NCBI GenBank assembly: GCA_937859595.1 | Contig: CALMAH010000016.1 | Location: forward strand, 124,001-188,000 | Source of the DNA: an uncultured Acidobacteriota bacterium | Lineage (GTDB): Bacteria > Acidobacteriota > Blastocatellia > Pyrinomonadales > Pyrinomonadaceae | DNA: 64,000 bases | Direction: 5' to 3' | In this document: positions 26,926 to 36,789 of the stretch, piece after piece | Layout: every line of letters begins with the position of its first letter | Position numbering within the stretch: the stretch's first letter is position 1 | Notes under the pieces: generated by a model | The model's input: the letters and a program-made list of their open reading frames with translations, nothing else | The model's database searches: none | Told to the model about the DNA's origin: nothing | Translations under genes and position numbers: made by a program

Positions 26926-27739
26926 CGAGCATTATGTAGAAACGCTCGCGGCCCCCATCTCCACAATAGGTCGGACTATATCCATCGACCTGATCGAACC
27001 AAATCCGGAGCAGCCGAGGTCCGAGTTTGGCGATCTGTCTGAGCTGACGGCATCTATCAAGGAAAAAGGCGTGCTGGAACCGCTTCTGGTCAAGCCAAAT
27101 GCTGCGACGGGAAAATGGATGATCATAGCGGGCGAGAGGCGATGGCGGTCAGCTAAATTGGCTGGGCTTACCGAAGTGCCGTGCATCGAGATGGACCTTG
27201 ACGAGCATAGCGTTGCCGAGATCGCACTTGTCGAGAATCTTCAGAGAAAAGATCTTACGGTCTGGGAAGAGGCAGACGGCCTGGCCGCACTTGTAGACAA
27301 ATTTGGCTATACCCAGGAACAGATCTCTCAAAAGATCAGTAAAAGTAGAACGACCGTCACTGAATTGTTGACCATAGCGGGCCTACCGGATGAGATCAGA
27401 CAACGATGTCATCAGGCAAAGATAAATGCAAAATCCGTTCTTCTCGAGGTCGCACGTCAATTTGACGATGATGCGATGCACACCTTCGTCGACGGAATAA
27501 TTGGTGGAAACCGGCCCCGATCTGCCGAAAAAGGACGAAAGCCGAAGCCCACGGTCGCGTCATCGGCCTCTGAAGTGGATAAGAAACCGAGTGAGGAAGG
27601 CGCCGCATTTCAATATCGTTCCGAAGATCTTGGTTTTCAACTTCAGATCACTTTCGACAGATCGGAAAAACCATCCCGAGCGCTTATTCTAAAAGCCTTG
27701 AAGAAGGTTTTCCAGGATGTTAAGGATGATCGTGTCTAG
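26882..27739 (+). CDS. parB: Chromosome-partitioning protein ParB/Spo0J
   Basis: 285 residues from GTG 26882. The excellent AAGGAGGTG (26867-26875) inside parA decides this start, and the N-terminus SKRGLPLGV is typical of ParB. The CTPase/ParB-Srx domain holds PNPEQPRSEF, GVLEPLLVKP and IIAGERRWRSAKLAG (the GERRxRA box). ALVENLQRKDLTVWEEA leads to the HTH (YTQEQISQKISKSRTTVTELL). A C-terminal dimerisation part follows. No parS palindrome was found in the window. Confidence 0.94.
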   Translation: MSKRGLPLGVQMRHDEHYVETLAAPISTIGRTISIDLIEPNPEQPRSEFGDLSELTASIKEKGVLEPLLVKPNAATGKWMIIAGERRWRSAKLAGLTEVPCIEMDLDEHSVAEIALVENLQRKDLTVWEEADGLAALVDKFGYTQEQISQKISKSRTTVTELLTIAGLPDEIRQRCHQAKINAKSVLLEVARQFDDDAMHTFVDGIIGGNRPRSAEKGRKPKPTVASSASEVDKKPSEEGAAFQYRSEDLGFQLQITFDRSEKPSRALILKALKKVFQDVKDDRV

Positions 27740-27777
27740 TGTGTAACTTCATCCAATTCCTTTCGCTAATTATTCTG

Positions 27778-27807
27778 TTGATTTGTTCGTCTGCGACGGG
27801 CTATAAT
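27778..27807 (+). promoter_or_regulatory. Sigma-70-like promoter of the large secreted protein
   Basis: TTGATT (27778-27783), 18-nt spacer, TATAAT (27802-27807). It leaves a leader of about 90 nt before the start codon. Confidence 0.65.
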
Positions 27808-27901
27808 CTCTAAATCGATCTCGAAATGGGTCGATCCTTCCACAGGATTTACCTCCCTTAAAAAATTTCCCAACAATTTAGACAGTCCTTTTTTTTCAAC
27901 G

Positions 27902-30442
27902 ATGAAAAACCGATCTCTTTTGGTTCTTTTGATCGCTGGGGTTGTGTCTATCCTGACACTCTATACAGCGGACAAGGTCTCAGTTTCAGCCGTTTCCGGT
28001 GTTCCGTTCTTTGCCTCCACCGGAGCGACGCAGTTGTTCGTTATAGGCGGCAGCGGGGCGGGCACCGCCAACGGTGATTATATTTCTGACGCAAGCGGCG
28101 TAAACTCATCTTACAGCTTCTTCGTCGAAGCGCCGCCCAACCTGGGGCGGTTAAATGTCGAGATATTCGACGCAGACGTCGGCGCCGGAGGAACACCAGA
28201 AGCGACGGCCGGACGGGACCGGGCGCGAGGAGTCTTTAACTCTTCTGTCGCGTACTCGATCAGAAACCCAAGAGGGCAAACCCGCACAACGCAATTTACC
28301 ACCGGAAATACAACACTGCCTGTCGGGGCAGATAATGCGTGGCTAAGTCTCTATGACGTGACCGGCGACAACGTAAGGGATGAATTTTCATCGGCTAGTT
28401 ACGCTAATAATGATGGCCAGGTCAACTGGAGCGGAAATTGGATCGAAGGCGGGGATAACGATAATCCCGGAACCGGTCTGATACAGATAACCGGCGGAGA
28501 GTTGAGGATCAGAGACAACGGCAACAGTGCTCCACTTTCGAGCATCGAGCGGCAGGTCGATCTCTCGGGACCGGGATTTCCTGGTACTGTAACTCTTTCG
28601 TTTGATCGGCGTAGCTCAACCGTTGGCTCTGGCGACCAGATGCGCGTCGATATTTCATCCAATGGCGGAAGTACTTGGACAACTCTTCAGACATTCACTG
28701 GAACCATTGCCTCCGGTACAAGCTCATTTGATATAACCGCATATAAAGCCGCTAATACACGAATACGTTTCATTCATGTAGCCGGTTATTCGGGCACTGA
28801 GTCGTTCTTTGTCGATAACGTTAATATCCAAAGCAACACTGTTGAAGCGGGCCATTGGGAAGTAAGGGTCGACATGTCCTCATCCGTTACCACCGGCGAT
28901 GACCTTAATGCTTTTGGTATTCGCGCCCACGACGGCACGCCAGGAGCGGGTGGTATCGAACTTCCGATCTACGCGGAATCTTTTTACTCTATCGGAGCCA
29001 ATCCACCGGCGAGCGGAACGAACAGCAGAGCCTATGACGTTTATCCATATATTACGTCGGGATGTTCGTGCGCATATAACGATTTTGACTATGACAGCAA
29101 TGCGGGAAATGTAGGCAATGTTCAGCTTACAAGCCGAACGGGCGGTTATAGCCAGAGTATTTCGTCCTCCTCGCTGTCAGCGAATAATGTCTGGGCACGG
29201 ATCGGAATAAGCAACTGGACAAGTGATTCAAAGGCAGGTGATTATGGGATTTGGCATTCTGCAAACACGGTGACTTCCTACGTGGTTTCCGGTACCCCGA
29301 ATGGAAACTACGCTAACTTTTACTTTAATGATTTTGCCGCAGCGTCTAACCCGCCGGCGACTAATCCGACCGCAAACACTTTCCGGATATATTTGCCATC
29401 GGACTCCGGAGCGGCGCCGACAAAACCCTATCTCGAACAGGACTTTGTATATTCTGCCGGGCCTAATCCTGCGCTGGCGGGTCAAACATCTTCCGTGCGG
29501 ATGGTTGTCAGATTGGTTAATCCGACTGCTCACCCGATCACGTTTTCTGCACCGGCGAATGTCATCACTACACGAGTACCGGGTTCAGGTGTTGTATACG
29601 CGGGAAACGCCATGGTCTCGCAGGGCACCTTGGTTTCGCAGCCTTCGGTTGGCGGCACCGGGAATATTGTCTGGGATCCGGGAAGCGTCCCTGCTGGATC
29701 AACTCAGGTCCTGGTGTATGACCTTAACCTGACCCCATCGTCCAGCGGACAAAGGCTGCCGCTAAATGCGACACCGGCGTCAGGCAACGGAACGCGAGCA
29801 CAATTCGTAGATGAAACGGGAAACACAACTCAGCCACGAGCTACATATCTTTTCGGGCCGCTTTGTGAACTAGCCATTACCGAAAACAATTTGATATCAA
29901 GATACAACTGTGGGCCCTTCGGCGATATCGCTCCAGCCTCGCTTCCGGACGGCATTGTCTCAGTTGGCTATAACGTTCCGCTGACTCCGGCAAATACAGT
30001 TCATTTGAGCGGTAGTTTACCTGCAGGAATGTCCATCGTGGATGGGGTCTTGACCGGATCGCCGACCGAAAGCGGCACATTCACTTTTGTTCTCGGAACA
30101 CCGATGACACCCGGCTCATCTCCGAACGGCTGCGGAGCCAGTCGGTCCTTTACGCTGCAGATCTATTCGCCGACATCGGCTTCGGTTTCAATAACCGGGC
30201 GAGTGGTGGATCCTGCCGGCCGAGGTATCCCACGCACTCTTGTTGAGTTGACCGTCGGGAACGGCGAGCGCCGAACTGCAATGAGTAATCACTTCGGATA
30301 CTTTCGATTCGCTGATGTCTCTGCAGGCAGCTCTTATCTGATCAGCGCAACTTCGAAAAATCACATCTTTGAACCTCGTCTGATCACAGTTGATGACGAA
30401 ATAGGTGATTTGCAATTGATAGGTGAGCGACTGAACCAATAG
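27902..30442 (+). CDS. Large secreted Ig-like protein with C-terminal carboxypeptidase-regulatory-like domain
   Basis: 846 residues. Residues 1-40 form a Sec signal peptide (MKNRSLLVLLIAGVVSILTL). The body is rich in Ser, Thr, Gly and Asn, as in beta-sandwich surface proteins. A segment around LSFDRRSSTVGSGDQMRVD looks like a jelly-roll, and SGSLPAGMSIVDGVLTGSP is a putative-Ig (He_PIG-like) repeat. The final 85 residues (VSITGRVVDPAGRGIPRTLV, then SNHFGYFRFADVSAG) are a carboxypeptidase-regulatory-like beta-sandwich. No catalytic motif is seen; it is probably an exported structural or adhesive protein. Its own promoter lies upstream and a hairpin terminator downstream. No Shine-Dalgarno is obvious. 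Confidence 0.75.
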   Translation: MKNRSLLVLLIAGVVSILTLYTADKVSVSAVSGVPFFASTGATQLFVIGGSGAGTANGDYISDASGVNSSYSFFVEAPPNLGRLNVEIFDADVGAGGTPEATAGRDRARGVFNSSVAYSIRNPRGQTRTTQFTTGNTTLPVGADNAWLSLYDVTGDNVRDEFSSASYANNDGQVNWSGNWIEGGDNDNPGTGLIQITGGELRIRDNGNSAPLSSIERQVDLSGPGFPGTVTLSFDRRSSTVGSGDQMRVDISSNGGSTWTTLQTFTGTIASGTSSFDITAYKAANTRIRFIHVAGYSGTESFFVDNVNIQSNTVEAGHWEVRVDMSSSVTTGDDLNAFGIRAHDGTPGAGGIELPIYAESFYSIGANPPASGTNSRAYDVYPYITSGCSCAYNDFDYDSNAGNVGNVQLTSRTGGYSQSISSSSLSANNVWARIGISNWTSDSKAGDYGIWHSANTVTSYVVSGTPNGNYANFYFNDFAAASNPPATNPTANTFRIYLPSDSGAAPTKPYLEQDFVYSAGPNPALAGQTSSVRMVVRLVNPTAHPITFSAPANVITTRVPGSGVVYAGNAMVSQGTLVSQPSVGGTGNIVWDPGSVPAGSTQVLVYDLNLTPSSSGQRLPLNATPASGNGTRAQFVDETGNTTQPRATYLFGPLCELAITENNLISRYNCGPFGDIAPASLPDGIVSVGYNVPLTPANTVHLSGSLPAGMSIVDGVLTGSPTESGTFTFVLGTPMTPGSSPNGCGASRSFTLQIYSPTSASVSITGRVVDPAGRGIPRTLVELTVGNGERRTAMSNHFGYFRFADVSAGSSYLISATSKNHIFEPRLITVDDEIGDLQLIGERLNQ

Positions 30443-30460
30443 TACTGCCAGTGTTTTTAT

Positions 30461-30498
30461 ATGCGTGGGCCGATGGAGCGATCCGTCAGCCCACGCAT
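30461..30498 (+). terminator. Hairpin terminator after the secreted protein
   Basis: A 10-bp perfect stem, ATGCGTGGGC/GCCCACGCAT, with an inner GATGG/CCGTC pairing, lies 18 nt after the stop. The downstream tract is only moderately T-rich. Confidence 0.6.
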
Positions 30499-30571
30499 TT
30501 ACATTACATAATCTCTATTATCAGACGCAGGAAATGTGCGAGAACGGCTAACCTTTCCAGATGTCCGGCTC

Positions 30572-30579
30572 GTCTGAGA
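30572..30579. repeat. Target-site duplication, left copy
   Basis: GTCTGAGA directly abuts the left end of the element and recurs exactly at 34124-34131 beyond the right end. Confidence 0.9.
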
Positions 30580-30603
30580 GGTAGTGTCCCAATCCTGTGG
30601 TGT
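30580..30603 (+). repeat. Left terminal inverted repeat
   Basis: GGTAGTGTCC, a divergent six-base middle, then TGTGGTG; it matches the reverse complement of the right end at about 19 of 24 positions. Confidence 0.85.
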
Positions 30604-30662
30604 TCCTAATTCTTGCTAAATATTGTATGATTCCTGAACTTTGATTATCAAGGAAATCCCAA

Positions 30663-31139
30663 ATGGCAAGACAAAGAGAACCAAGACAGAATAAATCTTT
30701 ACCTCCTGGCAAGAAAGAATCCGATGATGATGTAATTATCGGGGAATTTGTGGATCGACAATTAGTTAGCCCCCAAACGATTGAGAAGTTTGCGGAGCGA
30801 GATAGAGATCATGAGGACTTTGAGCGCTTTTTGCAATCCGTGAATAACTTCGTCGCTCGACAGCAGGAATTAAATCGGGAACATGCAACGTTACATCCAG
30901 ATGCTATTGAAGGGCGAAAATCACAAAACTTTAGACGAATACAGTATGTAGCATTAATAGCGTTATTACCGTTTAATTTGGTCGCTCTTTTGTTTGTACC
31001 TTTACCTGTGGCATCAGTTTTAGGTATAATTAGTATTCTGATCGTTAGCGGCGTACTTGTTAACGGTCGAGATCGAGAAATGGATTTGAACGGATTCATC
31101 CGAATGATTCACTCGATCGCAGGAGGAAAAGAGAAATGA
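30663..31139 (+). CDS. Passenger gene: small two-helix membrane protein
   Basis: 158 residues, not recognised. Residues 1-85 are polar and charged (KESDDDVIIGEFVDRQ, then ERDRDHEDFERFLQSVNNF), predicted helical. Residues 92-135 contain two hydrophobic segments (IQYVALIALLPFNLVALLFV and ASVLGIISILIVSGVLV). A short cytoplasmic tail follows. The overall plan, soluble helical N-part plus hairpin anchor, recalls DUF2335-like proteins, but I see no real sequence match. AAGGAA precedes the ATG. Its stop overlaps the next start (ATGA), so the two products likely work as a pair. Confidence 0.65.
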   Translation: MARQREPRQNKSLPPGKKESDDDVIIGEFVDRQLVSPQTIEKFAERDRDHEDFERFLQSVNNFVARQQELNREHATLHPDAIEGRKSQNFRRIQYVALIALLPFNLVALLFVPLPVASVLGIISILIVSGVLVNGRDREMDLNGFIRMIHSIAGGKEK

Positions 31140-31411
31140 GTTTTAAATATAGATTTTTGTCAGTAGCAGTGATTAATTCCTTGCTTCTTGTAGGTCTAAT
31201 ATTTGCTTTCTCGCAGAACGGCTTAGCTCTTTCACAACGATTAGTTGATTTAAATTTACAAAACGCTACCGACTTCCAGACGTTCATGATTTTTTTGGGT
31301 GGACTTGTTGTCTCATTGTTTGCAAATATATTTCTGCTTGCCGCTCGTCGCAATGAATATAGTTACGATCAAATTAGATCTTTAGCATTGTTGTTACGGG
31401 GTGGTCGCTAA
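31136..31411 (+). CDS. Passenger gene: second small membrane protein of the pair
   Basis: 91 residues, not recognised. Two hydrophobic helices: FLSVAVINSLLLVGLIFAFS near residues 6-25, and FMIFLGGLVVSLFANIFLLA near 50-69. A short basic C-terminus follows (RRNEYSYDQIRS). Translation is coupled to the preceding gene by a 4-nt overlap, and a terminator follows after 24 nt. Function unknown. Confidence 0.62.
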   Translation: MSFKYRFLSVAVINSLLLVGLIFAFSQNGLALSQRLVDLNLQNATDFQTFMIFLGGLVVSLFANIFLLAARRNEYSYDQIRSLALLLRGGR

Positions 31412-31434
31412 CATCTACTTACTATCAATAGAAG

Positions 31435-31465
31435 AAAGGCCCTTAGCTGGGCCTTTCTTTATTTT
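31435..31465. terminator. Bidirectional terminator inside the transposon
   Basis: AAAGGCCC (31435-31442), six-base loop, GGGCCTTT (31449-31456), then CTTTATTTT. It separates the plus-strand membrane pair from the convergent transposase gene and has T-rich tracts in both directions. Confidence 0.8.
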
Positions 31466-32438
31466 AAATCGGAGACCTCACATCCTTTGCAGCATTCAGT
31501 AAGTCTTTCAGGCTCCAGATGGTTTTCGTTAGGTTCGCGGCCATTGCCGGAGTAGCATCGTTAAGTGTCTTGTGGCTCCGGCAGAAGTTGTAATACGTGA
31601 AGTAGATCGCAAGCATATAATTTAGATTTTCCCACTTTTTCGAGAAACCGTTTGTGAGTCTTGTAAACCTTCGCATTGACATTCTCATTGTCAGGTTCTG
31701 GCGTTCAACCATCGAAGTCGAGATATTCTTTTTAACAGGATTGCCAAGTACCTTTTTCTTTCTGACGCTGGTACATTCTGCCGGACTGTATCGACCGGCT
31801 CCGGCCACTGTCGCTCCGTAAGTCTTGATTATCTGTCCGTAATGAGCCTGTCTGCCCAAGATCGCCGGAACGGTTTGATTATAGCCGGGAAACGCATCTG
31901 TCGAGAGTTGAAAGATCGTTTCTTCATCGACCGCATTGCGTAGCTTTCGCAGAAAGTTTACAGCGTGTTCTTCGGTTCGGGTTCCAAGATGCCAAGCTAC
32001 GATCAATTTCGATTCCGCGTCGATTGCTGTAAAGGTGTAAGCCGACCCGATCTTGTCGCTCTCGATTTCCTTAACGTGCTTTGTCTTATCTTTCATCGCG
32101 ACGTAAGACCAGATTTCATCCGCTTGAACGAGTCCGACTCTTACATTGCGAACAAGTGTTTCCTGCAACCAGATGCACTTCTTGCCAACGGTTTCGAGCA
32201 AGGAAAGAATAGTATCGCGGTGAACGCCCGTTATCCGTTCAGTCGATCTTACCGAGTTTCCTTCAACCAAAAGGTTCAGGCAAAGCAAAGCCTTGTCGGT
32301 ATCCAAGATCATCGAGCCAAGCAGTTTGTCTTTCTTGAGCGTGAAACGCTTTCCGCATTCCGTACATTTGAAACGCTGATCGCCTTTACGATCTTTTCCG
32401 TCTTTCTTTGAAAGGCTGTCACATTTTGGGCAGTTCAT
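31464..32438 (-). CDS. IS1-family DDE transposase (single-ORF form)
   Basis: 324 residues from ATG 32438. An N-terminal zinc finger (CPKC at 3-6, CTEC at 25-28) and a helix-turn-helix (GNSVRSTERITGVHRDTI) correspond to InsA of IS1. The catalytic domain has D107 (LVQADEIWSYV), D181 (STDAFPGYNQ) and E245 (VERQNLTMRMSMRRFTR), the IS1-type DDE triad with its basic tail. Classical IS1 needs a frameshift to fuse InsA and InsB; here one frame encodes both. The frame can be read back to 32495, but that overlaps the -35/-10 boxes, so 32438 is preferred. The gene appears intact. Confidence 0.88.
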   Translation of the reverse strand: MNCPKCDSLSKKDGKDRKGDQRFKCTECGKRFTLKKDKLLGSMILDTDKALLCLNLLVEGNSVRSTERITGVHRDTILSLLETVGKKCIWLQETLVRNVRVGLVQADEIWSYVAMKDKTKHVKEIESDKIGSAYTFTAIDAESKLIVAWHLGTRTEEHAVNFLRKLRNAVDEETIFQLSTDAFPGYNQTVPAILGRQAHYGQIIKTYGATVAGAGRYSPAECTSVRKKKVLGNPVKKNISTSMVERQNLTMRMSMRRFTRLTNGFSKKWENLNYMLAIYFTYYNFCRSHKTLNDATPAMAANLTKTIWSLKDLLNAAKDVRSPI

Positions 32439-32447
32439 AATAACCCC

Positions 32448-32509
32448 TGTGGTGTTTTCTGTGATTATTATGCTTGCTAAGTAAGCATTTGTCAATCAAA
32501 AACACCACA
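32448..32509. promoter_or_regulatory. Inverted TIR-like boxes flanking the transposase promoter
   Basis: TGTGGTGTTTT (32448-32458) and its exact inverse AAAACACCACA (32499-32509) bracket the promoter. The core TGTGGTG also sits in both terminal repeats (30595-30601 and, inverted, 34102-34108), so transposase bound here could repress its own gene. A TGCTT...AAGCA palindrome (32471-32487) lies between. Confidence 0.6.
32467..32495 (-). promoter_or_regulatory. Transposase promoter
   Basis: On the minus strand TTGACA (32495-32490), 17-nt spacer, CATAAT (32472-32467): a near-consensus sigma-70 promoter. Predicted start of transcription is near 32460, upstream of ATG 32438. Confidence 0.75.
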
Positions 32510-32617
32510 TACTTGAAGCTTTCTACTAGGCTTCTGGATATTAATGGTAAACTACTTGAAGCTTTTGGCTATTTACTAGAAGTCTTGTTATAGTTTGGGG
32601 GATACTACTAGACAACC
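32510..32617 (+). repeat. Cluster of TACTWG-type 12-mers before the AAA ATPase gene
   Basis: TACTTGAAGCTT occurs twice (32510-32521 and 32553-32564). Related 12-mers start at 32524 (TACTAGGCTTCT), 32574 (TACTAGAAGTCT) and 32606 (TACTAGACAACC). They fill the divergent region next to the ATPase start and may be operator or iteron-like sites. Confidence 0.5.
32565..32594 (+). promoter_or_regulatory. Possible promoter of the AAA ATPase gene
   Basis: TTGGCT (32565-32570), 18-nt spacer, TATAGT (32589-32594), embedded in the TACTWG repeats. It would exclude the TTG at 32595 as a start codon. Confidence 0.4.
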
Positions 32618-32630
32618 TAGCCTATTTACT

Positions 32631-33836
32631 ATGGGGATGACTCCAGAAACTCGTCTTAAGTTGCGAGTACAGGTACAACGCGTTTTTTCACCCGGCACTC
32701 CAATCAGTAAGTACGACTTGTTTTCGGGACGCCAAGATCAAATGAGTCTTGCAGTTGGGGCTGTGCAACAGCCAGGCAGACACGCCATTATATACGGTGA
32801 ACGCGGAGTGGGAAAAACCTCGCTGGCTAAAACGCTGTTAGATGTGATTGGAGACGATTTTCAGACACTTGATACACAAACTATCAATTGTGACGAATCA
32901 GATACTTTCTCGATCCTCTGGCATAAAGCCTTCCGAGTGCTTCCCTATACGACCAACGAGAAAAGACACCCCGAATATCTAGACTCGCTGCTTCCTGACA
33001 CCGTTGTTCCTGACGATATACAGTATTGTCTCAGTCACATTAAACGACCTACAATTATTATCTTTGATGAAGTCGATCAGTTGGTGGATCAAAATGCTCG
33101 AAATTTACTTGTAGCGACAATTAAGAATTTGTCGGATCATTCCATCGATACGACACTTATTTTGATCGGTATTGGTGATACCGTTGACGCCGTTATCGAA
33201 GAACATCCTTCCATTGCAAGGGCTTTAGTACAGGTTCAAATGCCTCGAATGTCGCGCGACGAAATCGGGGATTTGATTGACCTAGGTCTTACGAAACTAG
33301 GAATGACGATTGAGCCTAAAGCTAAAACTCTCATAGCAAGTTTTTCACAAAATCTCCCCTTTTACGCCCACTCATTCGGTCTATATTCTGGCTTAAAGGC
33401 AGTGGATGACTTCAGGCGCGAAATTACTCAGATAGACGTAGCGAGCGCCACGCTGGACATTCTACGCAATTCCCACAGTGTTAAGAGCTCGTATCACACC
33501 GCCACATTTAGCCCCCAAAGCAACAGTAAGCACGACATAGCTTTGCTCGCTTGCGCTCTAACGCAACCAGATGATATGGGATTTTTTAGTGCTTCTTCAG
33601 TAGGAAAAGCGATGTCTGCCTTATTAGGCAAGCCCGTAGAGGTTCCATCTTACATCCATTACTTAAAGGAGTTTGCAGAACCTAAACGCGGTGCCGTGCT
33701 GCAAGTTGTCGGAGAAGAACGAAGACGGCGATACCGATTTGTTGACCCACTCTTACAGCCGTTCGTGGTTATTCAAGCGTTCGCAACAAATCGGTTGCCC
33801 TTAGACGCCTTTGAGACAGACGAAACGAAGCATTAA
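32631..33836 (+). CDS. Passenger gene: Orc1/Cdc6-like AAA ATPase
   Basis: 401 residues from ATG 32631; an upstream TTG at 32595 overlaps the likely promoter. Walker A GERGVGKT (56-63), Walker B TIIIFDEVDQ (Asp146-Glu147) and a sensor-like LILIGIGDT form the ATPase core. A helical lid follows (MSRDEIGDLIDLGLTKLGM), then a C-terminal winged-helix-like part ending YRFVDPLLQPFVVI. This is the plan of archaeal-type/Orc-like ATPases, found as stand-alone bacterial proteins of unknown role. TnsC or IstB are looser analogies. In this element it might help target choice, regulate, or be unrelated cargo. No clear Shine-Dalgarno. Confidence 0.75.
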   Translation: MGMTPETRLKLRVQVQRVFSPGTPISKYDLFSGRQDQMSLAVGAVQQPGRHAIIYGERGVGKTSLAKTLLDVIGDDFQTLDTQTINCDESDTFSILWHKAFRVLPYTTNEKRHPEYLDSLLPDTVVPDDIQYCLSHIKRPTIIIFDEVDQLVDQNARNLLVATIKNLSDHSIDTTLILIGIGDTVDAVIEEHPSIARALVQVQMPRMSRDEIGDLIDLGLTKLGMTIEPKAKTLIASFSQNLPFYAHSFGLYSGLKAVDDFRREITQIDVASATLDILRNSHSVKSSYHTATFSPQSNSKHDIALLACALTQPDDMGFFSASSVGKAMSALLGKPVEVPSYIHYLKEFAEPKRGAVLQVVGEERRRRYRFVDPLLQPFVVIQAFATNRLPLDAFETDETKH

Positions 33837-34057
33837 CGGTCAGACGGCCCCCAACGGCTTTCTGCGGCTTTCTTGGCTATGGCTTTTCGTTTAGCGGGTG
33901 ATAACTTGGCAGCACGAGCTTCACCGCCCCGGCGAGCGCGACGGATTGCTACTGGTTCCTTTTCCGGGTCCGACTCGGAGAACTCCACGATCTCATCAAA
34001 GATAGACTTAGCCACCGTGATCTCATCGCGGTCTTTTTTGGGGTTAGGTTTTGCCAC
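33833..34057 (-). CDS. Passenger gene: tiny basic protein with GGEARAAKLSPAKR motif
   Basis: 74 residues from GTG 34057, convergent with the ATPase gene and overlapping its stop by 4 nt. The N-terminus is charged (KPNPKKDRDEITVAKSIFDE), and the C-terminus, RRGGEARAAKLSPAKRKAIA followed by KKAAESRW, matches a pattern common in short uncharacterised bacterial proteins. The alanine/lysine-rich helix could bind nucleic acid. Function unknown. Confidence 0.6.
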   Translation of the reverse strand: MAKPNPKKDRDEITVAKSIFDEIVEFSESDPEKEPVAIRRARRGGEARAAKLSPAKRKAIAKKAAESRWGPSDR

Positions 34058-34099
34058 AAAACCATTTTATCATTTCGCGTAAACCAAGGATAGACCCTA

Positions 34100-34123
34100 G
34101 CACCACAACTTTAGGACACTACC
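34100..34123 (-). repeat. Right terminal inverted repeat
   Basis: Reverse complement reads GGTAGTGTCC, divergent middle, TGTGGTG, matching the left end at about 19 of 24 positions. Confidence 0.85.
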
Positions 34124-34131
34124 GTCTGAGA
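34124..34131. repeat. Target-site duplication, right copy
   Basis: GTCTGAGA, identical to 30572-30579. Confidence 0.9.
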
Positions 34132-34148
34132 CTTCTCTCAAGATTACT

Positions 34149-34177
34149 TTGACAGCGCTTTGGAATAAAGCTATCAT
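34149..34177 (+). promoter_or_regulatory. metK promoter
   Basis: TTGACA (34149-34154), 17-nt spacer, TATCAT (34172-34177). The transposon duplication ends only 17 nt before the -35 box, so the insertion spared the core promoter. Confidence 0.7.
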
Positions 34178-34236
34178 TATCGTTTTGTTATTTGCTGGAT
34201 AGAGCGCACTCTGATCACCTTATAAGGAGCTATAAA

Positions 34237-36673
<2,437 letters not shown>

Positions 36674-36702
36674 TTAATTGAGAGATGATAATTGATATAT
36701 GA

Positions 36703-36732
36703 AAAAAGCTCGGCATTTCGCCGGGCTTTTTG
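36703..36732 (+). terminator. Terminator of metK-ahcY
   Basis: AAAAAGCTCGGC (36703-36714), five-base loop, GCCGGGCTTTTT (36720-36731): strong intrinsic terminator 30 nt after ahcY. Confidence 0.88.
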
Positions 36733-36789
36733 TTTGTACTCAGCGATTGTCTCAAAAGCTAATCATCGCAGTTAGCCAGGCTATTATTG

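Larger units (their letters stand above)
30580..34123. mobile_element. IS1-family transposon with four passenger genes (3544 bp)
   Basis: The element is bounded by imperfect inverted repeats beginning GGTAGTGTCC and by an exact 8-bp duplication, GTCTGAGA. It contains one IS1-type DDE transposase gene (minus strand) plus a two-gene membrane module, an AAA ATPase gene and a tiny basic-protein gene. IS1 elements are normally about 0.7-1.1 kb with 8-9-bp duplications, so about 2.5 kb is cargo. By eye the interior is clearly more A+T-rich than the flanks. The intact duplication and repeats point to insertion as one unit, not long ago. Removing it rejoins the flanking DNA in front of metK. Confidence 0.88.

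Noticed and set aside
32439..32495. N-terminal extension of the transposase to 32495
   Set aside because: It overlaps the near-consensus TTGACA/CATAAT promoter and the residues are unlike IS1 transposases; ATG 32438 begins directly at the zinc finger.
34124..34236. SAM riboswitch in front of metK
   Set aside because: The leader contains a promoter and short A/T-rich sequence but none of the conserved stems of SAM-I, SAM-II or SAH aptamers that I could match.
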